Shown: positions 17,046 through 26,884, numbered from the stretch's first letter. The stretch: DNA of 64,000 nucleotides from Bradyrhizobium sp. SRL28 (GCF_018596315.1 NZ_JAHEAG010000021.1:1-64000), one strand, 5' to 3'. Made by a program: numbers and translations. The notes: generated by a model not told the origin, from the letters alone.

Positions 17046-18509
17046 ATGGCCCCCAGTTTTTCAGACATTGTCGAGGAAGCGCGCCTGTCGGCGCGGGCGC
17101 TTCTGGACTACGGCGACAGCTTCTTCCACCCGACGGTGCGGCTCGGCGTCACAGGCCTGTCGCGCGCCGGCAAGACCGTGTTCATCACGGCGCTGATCCA
17201 CGGCCTGACCCGCGGCGGAAGGTTTCCGGTGTTCGAGCCCTATGCCACGGGCCGGATCGCCCGCGCCCGGCTCGAGCCGCAGCCGGACGATGCCGTGCCG
17301 CGCTTCGACTATGAGAACCACGTCCGCACCCTGATCGAGGAGCGGCGCTGGCCGAACTCGACCGTCGACATCAGCGAACTGCGCCTCGTCATCGACTACC
17401 AGCGCCAGAACGGCGCCGACCGCACGCTCACCATCGACATCGTCGATTATCCCGGCGAGTGGCTGCTGGATCTGCCGCTGCTCAACAAGAGTTTTGAGCA
17501 ATGGTCGGCGGAAAGCCTTGCGTTGTCGCGCGAGGGCCCGCGCGCAAAACTCGCCGCGCCGTGGCATGAGCATCTGAAGACGCTTCATCCCGACGATCGA
17601 GAGAACGAACAGGCGACGCTCGCCGCTGCAAAATTGTTCACGGATTATCTACGCGCCTGCCGCGACGAACGTTTTGCGATGAGCCTGCTGCCGCCAGGCC
17701 GTTTCCTGATGCCGGGCAATCTCGCAGGCTCGCCGGCGCTGACCTTTGCACCGCTGGAGGTGGCCGCCGATGGCAGCGCGCCCGACGGTTCGCTATGGGC
17801 GATGATGCGGCGGCGCTATGAAGCCTACAAGGACGTCGTGGTGCGCCCGTTCTTCCGCGATCATTTTGCGCGGCTCGACCGGCAGATCGTGCTGGTCGAT
17901 GCGCTCGCGGCGTTCAATGCCGGGCCGGAAGCGCTGCACGATCTCGAAGCCGCGCTTACCGGCATTCTCGATTGCTTCCACATCGGCCGCAGCACGATCC
18001 TGAGCAGCCTGTTTCGTCCCCGGATCGATCGCATTCTGTTTGCCGCCACCAAGGCCGATCATTTGCACCATCAGAGCCATGACCGGCTGGAAGCCGTGCT
18101 GCGGCGGGCGGTCGCCAAGGCGGCCGACCGTGCCGAATATGCCGGTGCGACAATCGACGTCGTCGCGCTATCAGCGGTGCGCGCCACGCGCGAGGCGCAA
18201 GTCGCGCGCGGCCGGGAGAAGCTGCCGTCCATCATCGGCACGCCCGCGCCCGGCGAGAGCGCCAATGGCGATACCTTCGATGGCGAGACTGAAGTGGCGA
18301 CCTTTCCAGGCGACCTGCCCGCGGACCCTGAGGAACTGTTCAATGGCGGCTTTCGCGGCCTTTCCAGCACCGCTTCCGAACAGGCCGATTTCCGCTTCCT
18401 GCGCTTCCGGCCGCCGCTGCTGGAACGACCGGCCAACGACGAGCCCGCGCTGCCTCACATCCGCCTTGACCGCGCCCTCCAGTTCCTGATCGGAGACCGA
18501 CTGCAATGA
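17046..18509 (+). CDS. ycjX: YcjX-like P-loop GTPase/ATPase
   Basis: 487 residues, matching the YcjX (DUF463) family. The Walker A motif GLSRAGKT is at 37-44, a DYPGEW switch-II-like motif at 134-139, and a TKAD base-recognition motif follows in ILFAATKADH. In other bacteria this gene is stress-induced and paired with ycjF; its molecular role is unclear. Here the pair is kept, with the stop overlapping the next start by ATGA (18506-18509), so the two are translationally coupled. No obvious ribosome binding site precedes the ATG at 17046. Confidence 0.9.
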   Translation: MAPSFSDIVEEARLSARALLDYGDSFFHPTVRLGVTGLSRAGKTVFITALIHGLTRGGRFPVFEPYATGRIARARLEPQPDDAVPRFDYENHVRTLIEERRWPNSTVDISELRLVIDYQRQNGADRTLTIDIVDYPGEWLLDLPLLNKSFEQWSAESLALSREGPRAKLAAPWHEHLKTLHPDDRENEQATLAAAKLFTDYLRACRDERFAMSLLPPGRFLMPGNLAGSPALTFAPLEVAADGSAPDGSLWAMMRRRYEAYKDVVVRPFFRDHFARLDRQIVLVDALAAFNAGPEALHDLEAALTGILDCFHIGRSTILSSLFRPRIDRILFAATKADHLHHQSHDRLEAVLRRAVAKAADRAEYAGATIDVVALSAVRATREAQVARGREKLPSIIGTPAPGESANGDTFDGETEVATFPGDLPADPEELFNGGFRGLSSTASEQADFRFLRFRPPLLERPANDEPALPHIRLDRALQFLIGDRLQ

Positions 18510-19537
18510 GCGAGAAGACGCCGCATCGGCGGCCGGCGACGTTCAAGCTCGGCGATCCCGGCGTGGTCGTGATGGGTCCGGATGAAACCGGACGCCCCGC
18601 CCGCGGCACCGTGCACATCACGCCCGAAGCCGATCCTGCCACCCTGCCTGTGCCGATCGATGCGCCGCGTGTCCCGGCACGCCGCGGCTTCCGCTGGGGA
18701 ACGCTGTTCTGGTCCGCCGTCGGCGGGCTGGTGCTGCTCGGCCTTGGACTCGGTGTGGTCAATCTGATCGAGGACCTGTTCGCGCGCAGCGAAACCCTGG
18801 GCTACGTCGCGCTGGCATTCGCCACCGCTGCAGCGCTGGCGCTGGCGGTTGTCATCGGGCGCGAAGCCTTCGGGCTGGCGCGGCTGGCGGCGATCGAAAA
18901 GCTGCATCAGCGCGCGGCCGAGGTGCTGCGCAGCGACGACCGCGCCGAGAGCCGCGCCGTCGTCAACGACCTGCTGAAACTCGCGCACCAGAACCCGCAA
19001 CTGGCCCGCGCCCGCGCCGCGCTGGTGAGCCATGCCGACGACATCATCGACGGCGCCGACATGATCAAGCTGGCGGAGCGCGAATTGATGGCGCCGCTGG
19101 ATGAGGAAGCGCGGCGGCTGGTCTCGACCGCGGCACAGCGCGTCTCGGTGGTGACCGCCGTTAGCCCGCGCGCGCTGATCGACGTGCTGTTCGTGTTCGT
19201 CGCCGCGATGCGGCTGATCCGGCAATTGGCGCGGCTCTATGGCGGCCGGCCGGGCACGCTCGGCATGATCAGCCTGCTGCGTCACGTCATCGGCCACCTC
19301 GCCATCACCGGCGGCATGGCGGTCGGCGACAGCCTGGTACAGCAGATGCTCGGCCACGGCATTGCGGCAAAACTCTCGCAGCGGCTCGGCGAAGGCGTGC
19401 TCAACGGCCTGCTCACGGCAAGATTGGGGTTAGCCGCGATCGACGTCACCCGCCCGCTGCCGTTCACCGCACTGCCGCGGCCAGCGCTCGGCGATCTCGC
19501 GAAGGATTTGCTGCGCAAGCGCGACGGCGAGGAGTGA
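18506..19537 (+). CDS. ycjF: YcjF-like inner-membrane protein (DUF697)
   Basis: 343 residues. Two adjacent membrane segments at about residues 67-90 (TLFWSAVGGLVLLGLGLGV) and 93-116 follow a Pro-rich cytoplasmic N-terminus. The C-terminal half is the DUF697/TIGR01620 domain, with a further hydrophobic stretch near 214-236 (ALIDVLFVFVAAMRLIRQLA). It is the usual partner of YcjX and probably anchors it at the membrane. Start overlaps the ycjX stop by 4 bases. Confidence 0.88.
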   Translation: MSEKTPHRRPATFKLGDPGVVVMGPDETGRPARGTVHITPEADPATLPVPIDAPRVPARRGFRWGTLFWSAVGGLVLLGLGLGVVNLIEDLFARSETLGYVALAFATAAALALAVVIGREAFGLARLAAIEKLHQRAAEVLRSDDRAESRAVVNDLLKLAHQNPQLARARAALVSHADDIIDGADMIKLAERELMAPLDEEARRLVSTAAQRVSVVTAVSPRALIDVLFVFVAAMRLIRQLARLYGGRPGTLGMISLLRHVIGHLAITGGMAVGDSLVQQMLGHGIAAKLSQRLGEGVLNGLLTARLGLAAIDVTRPLPFTALPRPALGDLAKDLLRKRDGEE

Positions 19538-19775
19538 AGTTCTATTTCGCCAGGGCAGCGTTGAGGGAGAAGAGTTGTCAGCGCTGTTGAAGCGCTATGC
19601 TTATCCGCAGCGTCCAAAAGTTTCAAAACAATGAAAGCTCGAGTGTTGGTTGCCGATCGCACCGTCTCGCTCATTCAAACCTATCTTGCCGCGCATTCAC
19701 TTTTTCTCTTCGCCGTGTGTGATACCTTGTGTAGTATCAAACTCTCCAGGGACCGAGAACTGAGCGGGGAGCGCC

Positions 19776-22700
19776 ATGAGAGGCGTCACCGAGTGGCTCG
19801 AGTCAATCGGCTTGTCGGAGTACGCCGAGCGCTTCGGCGAAAACGGCATCGACCTCTCAGTCCTCCGCGACCTGACGGAGCAGGACCTCAAGGAACTGGG
19901 CGTCCTTTTAGGTCATCGCCGTAAGCTGCTGCGCGCCATTGCGGAGCTTGAATACGAAGCCAGGCCTAAACCTGCGAAAACAGGAACCGAACCGAGGCGA
20001 CCGAGCGAAGGCGAGCGGCGCCACCTCACAGTGATGTTTTGTGACTTGGCTCGCTCCACGGCTGCGGCGCGGTTGGACCCGGAGGACATGCGAGCGCTGA
20101 TTGGCGTGTATCACGGCTGCATCGCAGAAGTCATAGGTCGCTATAGCGGAGAGGTTGCCCGCTACATGGGCGACAATGCGTTGGTCTATTTCGGCTTTCC
20201 GCAAGCACATGAGGATGATGTTGAGCGGGCTGTGCGCGCCGCGCTCGCGCTCATTGATGCCGTAGCGAGTATCCGGAACGTCGCCGAGACGCTCCAGATA
20301 CGCATCGGCATTGCGACGGGCACTGTGGTTGTTGCCGATCTTCTGATTGAGAAAACATTGGCGGAGCAAGAGGTCGTCGGCGAGACGCCGAACCTCGCGT
20401 CGCGCCTGCAAGCGATAGCGGAGCCAGGAACCGTGTTGATCTGCGCGAGCACGCGCCGACTCACCGAGGGAAAGTTTTATTACCGCGACCTGGGTCCAGT
20501 CGCGCTGAAAGGCTGGGCGAAGCCGTTCCAAGTTTATCAGGTGCTAGGAACGAGCGGCGTCGAGAGCGGCTTCGAGGCGATGCACACTGCCAAGCTGCCG
20601 CCTCTGTTCGGGCGTGAGGAGGAAATAGAGCTGCTATTACGCCGCTGGCGACAAGCCACACTGGATGGGGGACGGCTCGTGACCCTTACAGGAGAGCCGG
20701 GTATTGGCAAGTCACACATCGCGTTGGCGCTTAATGAGCGGATCCAGGGTGAATCACACATCACCTTGCGCTATTTTTGCTCTGAGCATCATACCCACAG
20801 CGCATTGTTCCCATTCATCAACCAGCTCGAACGTGCTTCCGGGTTCGAGCGCGGCGACTCACCTCAGGAGAGGCTATCCAAGCTCGACGCGCTACTGGCG
20901 CAATCCACACACAATCCCGAACACCTGGCAGTTCTGGCCAACTTATTGGCGCTGCGGATCGATGATCATTGCCGACTGCGGGACGTCACTCCACAAAAAC
21001 GCAAGGAGAAAACCTTCGCGGCATTACTAGCCCAACTCGATGGGTTAGCGGCGCAGCAGCCGGTTTTTCTTATTTTCGAAGATGTACACTGGATTGACCC
21101 AACGTCACTTGAGCTCCTTGCAGCAGCTGTTGAGCAAGTGCCTCCGCTTCGGGTACTGATGCTGATCACGGCCAGGCCCGAATTCACGCCCCCGTGGCCG
21201 AGTTATCCTCACACCACAACCATCCCCCTCACCCGTCTTGGCCGACGCGACGGCGCGGCGTTGGTCCTGCGAGTGACCGGGGGTAAGACACTCCCCAAGG
21301 AGGTAATGAAACACATTCTCGCGCACACTGATGGGGTACCGCTCTTCATCGAGGAATTGACGAAGATGGTGATCGAAGGCGGGTTGTTGCGCGAGCGGGA
21401 CGGCGAATATGTTCTTGATGGCCCTCTACCTTCGTTCGCGATCCCAACCACCTTACAGGCTTCGCTGATGGCTCGCCTTGATCGGCTGTCACCAGTGCGG
21501 GATGTGGCCCAGATCAGTGCCGTCGCAGGTCGCGAGTTTCATTACGAACTTGTAAATGCCGTCGCCGGGCTACCGAAGGAGAGATTGGACGAGGCGCTCG
21601 ACCAGTTGGTGCGCTCGGAACTGGTGTTCCGCCGGGGAGAAATTCCAAACGCGGTATACACCTTCAAGCACACCCTGGTACGGGATGCCGCGTATGCCGC
21701 GCTCCTAAGGAGCCGCCGCGTACATCTACACGCCGCGATCGCGAAGGAACTCGAGCAGAACTTCCCTGAGGTAGTGCACACTCAACCCGAGATTATTGCT
21801 TACCACTACACTCAAGCGAGAAACTACGAAAGGGCCCTACACTATTGGTTTGAAGCAGGCAAACAGTCTGTGGCTCGTTCGGCGCACTACGAAGCGATCG
21901 GCCATCTGAAGCAAGGGTTGAACCAGATTCCCAACATCAATGAGCCGATGCTACGCAATAAATCGGAGTTGCTGCTCCAAATCTCTCTCGGCAACTCCCT
22001 CCGGGCGATTAAGGGCTGGAGCATCGACAGTGTGAAGCATGCGTACACGCGAGCGCTTCAGCTGTGCAAAGAGAGTGGGCTTGACGAACATGTCTTGCCT
22101 GCGGTGTTCGGTCTATGGACCTGGAATTTCGTTCGTGCTTCGCTTGGTGAAGCTCAGGCTCTTGCCGAACATTTGCTGAAGAGCGCTGAGAACGTGGACA
22201 ACTCGGTTTACAATGTTCTTGCCCACGAAGCTCTGGGGTTCACCTTGTTTGCACAAGGGAAATTTGCCACTGCCCACGCTCATCTGGAACGCAGTATTAG
22301 CCTCTGCGAGGACGGCAAGGCCGCAGTGTATCTTGAACTGTCAGCACAAGATCCGCGAGTTCATGTAAGGTCATACGACGGCATGGCACTTTGGGTCCTC
22401 GGCTATCCAGATCAAGCGTTGCGGCTTTGCACGGAGGCTCGCCGATACGCAGATGCATCTCAACATCCGTTCAGTGAGGCAATTGCACGAACGATAGGTC
22501 TGCGTGTGCATCAGCTTCGCGGCGATGCTGCAGTTGTTGCAGGTGAGGCTAACGCTGCCATCGCATTTTGCGAAAAGCATGAATTTGCACACTATCTAGC
22601 CATGGCGTTGATTTTGCGCGGGTGGGCAAGTGCCGACCAAGGCGAGTTTGAGAAAGGTATCGCCGAGATTCAAGAAGGCCTGGAAAAAAAACGAGCCACC

Positions 22701-23120
22701 GGCGCCTTGCTATTGGAGTCGTACTCTTTGGGATTATTGGCGGATGCCTGCATCAAGAACAAACGTTACGGGCAAGCGCTCGACTCTTTGAAGCAAGCGC
22801 AATCGAGGCTCAATGGAGAAAACCACGAACGCTTTTACGCGGCGGAAATATATCGTTTGCTTGGCGAAGCGTACCTTAAATCGAAACAGGATCTAAATCA
22901 GGCGGAGCATTATTTTTGCAAAGGTCTTGAAGTCGCGCGCGAACAGAAAGCCAAATCCTTCGAACTTAGAGTTTGTCTGAGTTTGTGTGACTTGTATGAG
23001 CTGAGACCAGATGCCGACAAGTGTCGCTCACAACTCGGCGAGGTCTATAGATCTTTTGCCGAGGGTTTTGACACGCCGGATCTAGTGAGAGCCAAGGCAA
23101 GATTAGAAAGTGCTTGGTAA
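19776..23120 (+). CDS. SAM-domain / class III cyclase / AAA-type ATPase / TPR signalling protein
   Basis: 1114 residues. Domains in order: a SAM domain (1-60, VTEWLESIGLSEYAERF...); a class III nucleotide cyclase (80-258) with metal-binding Asp90 and Asp133 (FCDLARST, YMGDNALVYFG) and the transition-state Asn206/Arg210 (PNLASR); an NTPase with Walker A GEPGIGKS (306-313) and Walker B FLIFEDVHWID (431-441); and from about 640 to the end a TPR-like helical repeat region. The cyclase residues look intact, so cAMP synthesis is plausible, gated by whatever the TPR/ATPase part senses. GGGGAG precedes the ATG. Base composition is clearly lower in GC than its neighbours, suggesting transfer. Rhizobia carry many such cyclases. 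Confidence 0.88.
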   Translation: MRGVTEWLESIGLSEYAERFGENGIDLSVLRDLTEQDLKELGVLLGHRRKLLRAIAELEYEARPKPAKTGTEPRRPSEGERRHLTVMFCDLARSTAAARLDPEDMRALIGVYHGCIAEVIGRYSGEVARYMGDNALVYFGFPQAHEDDVERAVRAALALIDAVASIRNVAETLQIRIGIATGTVVVADLLIEKTLAEQEVVGETPNLASRLQAIAEPGTVLICASTRRLTEGKFYYRDLGPVALKGWAKPFQVYQVLGTSGVESGFEAMHTAKLPPLFGREEEIELLLRRWRQATLDGGRLVTLTGEPGIGKSHIALALNERIQGESHITLRYFCSEHHTHSALFPFINQLERASGFERGDSPQERLSKLDALLAQSTHNPEHLAVLANLLALRIDDHCRLRDVTPQKRKEKTFAALLAQLDGLAAQQPVFLIFEDVHWIDPTSLELLAAAVEQVPPLRVLMLITARPEFTPPWPSYPHTTTIPLTRLGRRDGAALVLRVTGGKTLPKEVMKHILAHTDGVPLFIEELTKMVIEGGLLRERDGEYVLDGPLPSFAIPTTLQASLMARLDRLSPVRDVAQISAVAGREFHYELVNAVAGLPKERLDEALDQLVRSELVFRRGEIPNAVYTFKHTLVRDAAYAALLRSRRVHLHAAIAKELEQNFPEVVHTQPEIIAYHYTQARNYERALHYWFEAGKQSVARSAHYEAIGHLKQGLNQIPNINEPMLRNKSELLLQISLGNSLRAIKGWSIDSVKHAYTRALQLCKESGLDEHVLPAVFGLWTWNFVRASLGEAQALAEHLLKSAENVDNSVYNVLAHEALGFTLFAQGKFATAHAHLERSISLCEDGKAAVYLELSAQDPRVHVRSYDGMALWVLGYPDQALRLCTEARRYADASQHPFSEAIARTIGLRVHQLRGDAAVVAGEANAAIAFCEKHEFAHYLAMALILRGWASADQGEFEKGIAEIQEGLEKKRATGALLLESYSLGLLADACIKNKRYGQALDSLKQAQSRLNGENHERFYAAEIYRLLGEAYLKSKQDLNQAEHYFCKGLEVAREQKAKSFELRVCLSLCDLYELRPDADKCRSQLGEVYRSFAEGFDTPDLVRAKARLESAW

Positions 23121-23187
23121 TGTTTGGATTCGGACCGCAATCGGGCCCTGATATCGGCAATGGGTTATTAGGGGGCGTTAGGAACTC

Positions 23188-23284
23188 GTAGGGTGGGCAA
23201 AGGCGCCCTTGCGCCGTGCCCACCATCCGCTGTCCGGATTGCTGCTGCAGATGGTGGGCACGCTATCGCTTTGCCCACCCTACG
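23188..23284. repeat. Dispersed palindrome, family C copy 1
   Basis: Outer arms GTAGGGTGGGCAAAG and CTTTGCCCACCCTAC, with inner arms GTGCCCACCATC and GATGGTGGGCAC. Same family as 55047-55172. It lies between the convergent cyclase and NYN genes. Confidence 0.85.
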
Positions 23285-23321
23285 GGCGATGGACAAAGCG
23301 ACAATCGGGGCAAGCGCTGAA

Positions 23322-23918
23322 TTACAAATTAGTGTCGCGCTGCAAGAACTCCGGCATGTGCTGACGCAGCTCGCGCGGGAGCGGCCGCTCGGACGGGTCG
23401 CGGCCAACCTTGGATTTCAGTTCCATCAGATCGGTGAAGACGTCGGCCTGGCGACGCAATTCGTCGGCAATCAACGGCGGTTGACACGAAATCGTCGAAA
23501 CGACGGTGACCCGGACTCCGCGACGCTGCAACGCCTCGACCAGGGAGCGGAAATCGCCGTCACCGGAGAACAGCACGATCTGGTCGACATGTTCTGCGAG
23601 TTCCAGGGCATCGACCGTGAGTTCGATATCCATGTTCCCCCTCACCTTGCGGCGGCCGCTGGCGTCGATGTATTCCTTGGTCGCCTTGGTGACCACGGTG
23701 TAGCCATTGTAATCGAGCCAGTCGATCAAGGGCCGGATCGACGAATATTCCTGATCCTCGATGATCGCAGTGTAGTAGATCGCGCGAAGCAGCGTGCCGC
23801 GGCTCTGGAACTCCCGGAGCAGCTTCTTGTAATCGATATCGAAACCAAGCGTTTTGCTGGTCGAGTAGAGATTGGCGCCGTCGATCAGGACCGCGATCTT
23901 GCCGAGGGAGGATGACAT
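23322..23918 (-). CDS. NYN-domain (LabA/DUF88-like) putative RNase
   Basis: 198 residues. The NYN/PIN-like fold is marked by conserved acidic residues: Asp13 in VLIDGANLY, Asp97 in GNMDIELTVDAL, and Asp120/Asp122 in LFSGDGDFRSL. These would bind a metal for phosphodiester cleavage, so an RNA-processing nuclease is likely. The C-terminal tail is basic (KSKVGRDPSERPLPRELR). Single gene, convergent with the giant cyclase across a family C palindrome. Confidence 0.85.
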   Translation of the reverse strand: MSSSLGKIAVLIDGANLYSTSKTLGFDIDYKKLLREFQSRGTLLRAIYYTAIIEDQEYSSIRPLIDWLDYNGYTVVTKATKEYIDASGRRKVRGNMDIELTVDALELAEHVDQIVLFSGDGDFRSLVEALQRRGVRVTVVSTISCQPPLIADELRRQADVFTDLMELKSKVGRDPSERPLPRELRQHMPEFLQRDTNL

Positions 23919-24429
23919 TCTGGCAATGACCCCAAAATTGGATAGCAGGGAAAGACGTCACTTCAGGTTACTGCTTGGATGCGCGGCACAACAAATTCGC
24001 CTGCGGGCATCTCAGGCCGCACTCACCGTTAACGCGTAGAAGAGAGCAGGACTCGTCATCGTCGACAGCTCAAACATTGCTGTACTCGATGGCTTCGGCC
24101 GTGAAATTTTGCTGCGGCGGCCGAACCCGATTGCAGTGACGCTAAGGCGCGCGACATTAGCGCTCAATTGTCCGTAGGTAAGCGGCGTAGATACAAACGA
24201 ATGCAGCTCCTATACGAAGGTTTATGGTCGCTGCCTTTGATGTCACCTCCGGCTGGTTCGCGGATACTGATTTGCCCGGACAAGCAAATCAAAACGAGCG
24301 TTCGCCTGCTCTGCAAAGTGCGACAAAACGGCACGACGGGCAAATCAGTCAAAACCTGTCCAGCCCTTCGCGCAAAAATATTCTGCTTTCGTTCTCACGC
24401 AAATCACCGGCATAACTCCGCCCGTCTCA
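23919..24429. repeat. Intergenic, probably dispersed non-coding repeat
   Basis: About 500 bases with no credible gene. Short frames run through both strands but lack ribosome binding sites and domains. The stretch around 24280-24400 (GCAAATCAAAACGAGCG; AAAACCTGTCCAGCCC) resembles sequence I recall as recurring between genes in Bradyrhizobium. That is memory, not a search result. Confidence 0.4.
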
Positions 24430-24800
24430 CGGCGGATGAGGGGCGTTGGCCATCGTCACTAACGCGCGGTGAGATGCGATGGGACGCGAGAGCTGCGACT
24501 GACGTGTGTGGCTCAAGCGTACGGCGAAGTCGTGTGGTCCTGACGCCGCGGTGCTGGCGCTAAGTTTCACGGGTTACCTCGTGGAGCGACGGTGGCAAGA
24601 AAGCCGTTCACCGGGGAGAGCACGAAGTAAGCCGTAAAGCCATTGCGCAGGGAAGGCCGGGATGCTCCCGCTGAACCTGTATGCTCGTGTGCGTGTTCTT
24701 CTGTGCACGTTGCACACGAGACCGCGGGTGCAGCGCGCACCCGGTCTTCCCTGCGCCCTCTAATCAAGAGGGCGGGAAGTTTCAGGCAAACCTCGGGCAG
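24430..24800 (+). ncRNA. Structured repeat / candidate non-coding RNA
   Basis: Gene-free segment with nested complementarity. A 17-base arm at 24645-24661 pairs with 24740-24756 (one G-U). Inside it a perfect 9-bp stem, CTCGTGTGC (24684-24692) with GCACACGAG (24712-24720), encloses a 19-base loop. A final 6-bp hairpin GCCCTC/GAGGGC (24755-24760 with 24768-24773) follows. The same sequence style occurs in many Bradyrhizobium intergenic regions as I recall, so it may be a dispersed element rather than a unique RNA. Strand is assumed. Confidence 0.45.
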
Positions 24801-24831
24801 ATCATGTCGCGAGATCGCGAAGTCATATTCG

Positions 24832-24938
24832 GTCGTCGTCACCCGCGAAGGCGGGTGACCCAGTATCCCAGAGACGTCAGTGATTGAACCGATAAGCCGC
24901 GGCGTACTGGGTCCCCCGCCTTCGCGGGGGACGACGAC
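24832..24938. repeat. Dispersed palindrome, family D
   Basis: Arms GTCGTCGTCACCCGCGAAGG and CCTTCGCGGGGGACGACGAC, with inner GTGACCCAGTA paired to TACTGGGTC. Each arm itself holds a small GC hairpin around CGCGAAGGCG. Directly followed by a half copy of family B. Confidence 0.8.
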
Positions 24939-24976
24939 CTGTTTTGCAGCGACATTCGGGGCCACTCTCACACCGT

Positions 24977-25007
24977 CCCGGATATCGCTGCGCTCATCCG
25001 GGCTACG
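24977..25007. repeat. Dispersed palindrome, family B half copy
   Basis: CCCGGATATCGCTGCGCTCA then TCCGGGCTAC matches one arm of the family B element at 15245-15341. Abuts the end of the glycosyltransferase gene. Confidence 0.6.
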
Positions 25008-26604
25008 AAACGCTCGCCTCACGCCCGATAACCCCCGCCAGCACGCGCCAGCGGAACAGCGGCGAATCCGGCGGCGGGGAAAGCTCGGGCGTCCAGCCCG
25101 TCAATTTTTCCAGCGCGTAGGTATCCATCACCATCCCGCGCCAGACACGCTCGACCCGTTCCAGCGGCTGGCGCTTGGCGGTGGTAAGATCCCACAGCGG
25201 CAGGCGATGGTCCGGCTCGCGCGCGACATAGAGGCCGGGATGATCCTTGATGGCCTTCATGCCGGGATCGCCAAACCCCTGGAACCTGCCGCGTTCGTTG
25301 ATCTGGATGACGGGCACCTGGCCGTTGAAATGCCAGCGCAGCATCGCGTAGGTGCGATAATCCGACGTCGCGATCCAGGTCGCGCCGGTCACTCGCAACT
25401 GCTCCCGCGCGCGCGCCGCGACCTGTTCATAACCGGCCTCGGCGCCGACGGGATCGGTCCTGCCGATCAAATTCCAGGGCGCCGCCACGTAATAGAGGAA
25501 CACGCCGACCACGAAGGCGATGCCCGAGATGACAGCCACCCTCGCCCACCAGAATGCCGATTCCACGAACCGGTCCGGCCAGCCCTCGCGCGGCAGCATC
25601 ACGAGATTGATGGCGGTCGCAGCAAAGCCGGCGGGCCACAGGAACATCGGCCAGGTGTCGCCGACGCGCAGCGTCAGCGACTTCCAGAGAAAATAGAGGA
25701 AGGGCACCAGCACCGCGGTGGACAGCAGGATCGCGACCGGCTCGCGGCTGCGATAGCCGCGCCATGCCGTCAGCGTCACACCGGACAGCACCACCGGCAG
25801 CAGCACGAAGCCGACGAGACCGAACTGAAGCCCGATGAATTCGCCGATGGTACGGAACGAAAATGGATGGGTCGCGACCGCGCGCACGAACTGGAAACGG
25901 AACGACGCCCAGTCGTGCTCCGCATTCCAGAACAGCACCGGCGAAAACACCACCACCGCAATCAGCGCCGCCAACCACGGATACGGGCTGAACAGCCAGC
26001 GCCGCCGCCAGTCCGGTACCAGCGCAAACGCCACGATCGCCGGCAGCAGCATGATCGCGGTGAATTTCGACAGCAGCGCCAGTCCTGCGAACAGACCCGC
26101 GGCCAGCCACCAGCGCGGATTGCCGCTCTCGTGCAGCCGCACCAGCGACCACAGCATCGCAACCGCACAGGGGATCATCGCCGTGTCGGGCGCGACCTTC
26201 GCCATCAACAGCCCGTAATACAGCGCCGCTTCCGGCAACAGCACCGCGAGGATGACGGCGCGCACATCGTGCGTCACGCGCCGGACGATGTCGGCGAGCA
26301 AAAGCTGTGTGACCAGCATCGCGACGATGCCGCCGAACCGCACGCCGAGAGTGGTGTCGCCGAAGATCGCGGTGCCGAACCGGATCAGCCAGGCAATGCC
26401 GGGCGGATGATCGAGAAAGGAAAGCGCGCTCTCCTTCGACCAGGTCCAGTAATAGGCCTCGTCAGTGCGCAGATCGAGCACGCCGGCATAGACCAGCCGC
26501 ATCGCCGTGAGTGCGGCGATCAGCAGCGCAACGGCAAGCCAGGGCACCTCAAACCACGGCGCGGCGGAACTGGCTTGGCTTTTATGGGGCCGGGCGATCG
26601 TCAC
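25003..26604 (-). CDS. GT39-family (ArnT/PMT-like) membrane glycosyltransferase
   Basis: 533 residues with about ten hydrophobic segments. The first periplasmic loop carries the family's catalytic acidic motif DEAYY (48-52), followed by DHPPGIAWLIR (65-75), both typical of dolichyl/undecaprenyl-phosphate-sugar-dependent transferases such as ArnT. It would move a sugar from a polyprenyl carrier to lipid A, a protein or another envelope acceptor. The start is a GTG at 26604. No arn or polysaccharide genes are nearby, so the donor and acceptor are unknown. Confidence 0.85.
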   Translation of the reverse strand: MTIARPHKSQASSAAPWFEVPWLAVALLIAALTAMRLVYAGVLDLRTDEAYYWTWSKESALSFLDHPPGIAWLIRFGTAIFGDTTLGVRFGGIVAMLVTQLLLADIVRRVTHDVRAVILAVLLPEAALYYGLLMAKVAPDTAMIPCAVAMLWSLVRLHESGNPRWWLAAGLFAGLALLSKFTAIMLLPAIVAFALVPDWRRRWLFSPYPWLAALIAVVVFSPVLFWNAEHDWASFRFQFVRAVATHPFSFRTIGEFIGLQFGLVGFVLLPVVLSGVTLTAWRGYRSREPVAILLSTAVLVPFLYFLWKSLTLRVGDTWPMFLWPAGFAATAINLVMLPREGWPDRFVESAFWWARVAVISGIAFVVGVFLYYVAAPWNLIGRTDPVGAEAGYEQVAARAREQLRVTGATWIATSDYRTYAMLRWHFNGQVPVIQINERGRFQGFGDPGMKAIKDHPGLYVAREPDHRLPLWDLTTAKRQPLERVERVWRGMVMDTYALEKLTGWTPELSPPPDSPLFRWRVLAGVIGREASVS

Positions 26605-26661
26605 GGCGCTTTCTCTTCGACAACCCCCGGAGTGTCAACGTGCCGCGACAGAAAAAAGGTT

Positions 26662-26884
26662 TATCGTCGCCCCTGCGGACGCAGGGGCCCATACGCCGCG
26701 GCCGGTGTGAAGGGCACATTGGAAGACGGCTTCGGTTCAGCAAGCTACGGCGCTAGTTGGCAGAGCGTCTCCGACCACGCTTCCTCGACAGATCACGCGG
26801 TATGGGTCCCTGCGTTCGCAGGGACGACCGTGGGGGAGAGGCGAGAACCTATCAACGTGTCGCCCTGCATTCGCAGGGACGACA
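26662..26884. repeat. Dispersed palindromes, family E (three units)
   Basis: Three GC-rich hairpin units: CCCCTGCGGACGCAGGGG (26670-26687), TCCCTGCGTTCGCAGGGA (26807-26824) and CCCTGCATTCGCAGGG (26863-26878). Units one and two are in opposite orientation and together form a larger inverted repeat with GGCCCATAC/GTATGGGTCC. They fill the gap between the divergent glycosyltransferase and cyclase genes. Confidence 0.8.

Noticed and set aside
24168..24563. A 131-codon plus-strand frame in the repeat region
   Set aside because: Cys/Arg-rich without a domain; the stretch looks like dispersed non-coding repeat and overlaps another frame on the minus strand.
6846..26884. Palindrome clusters as a possible CRISPR array
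   Set aside because: Units are palindromic, unevenly spaced, differ in sequence between sites and have no regular spacers or cas genes.
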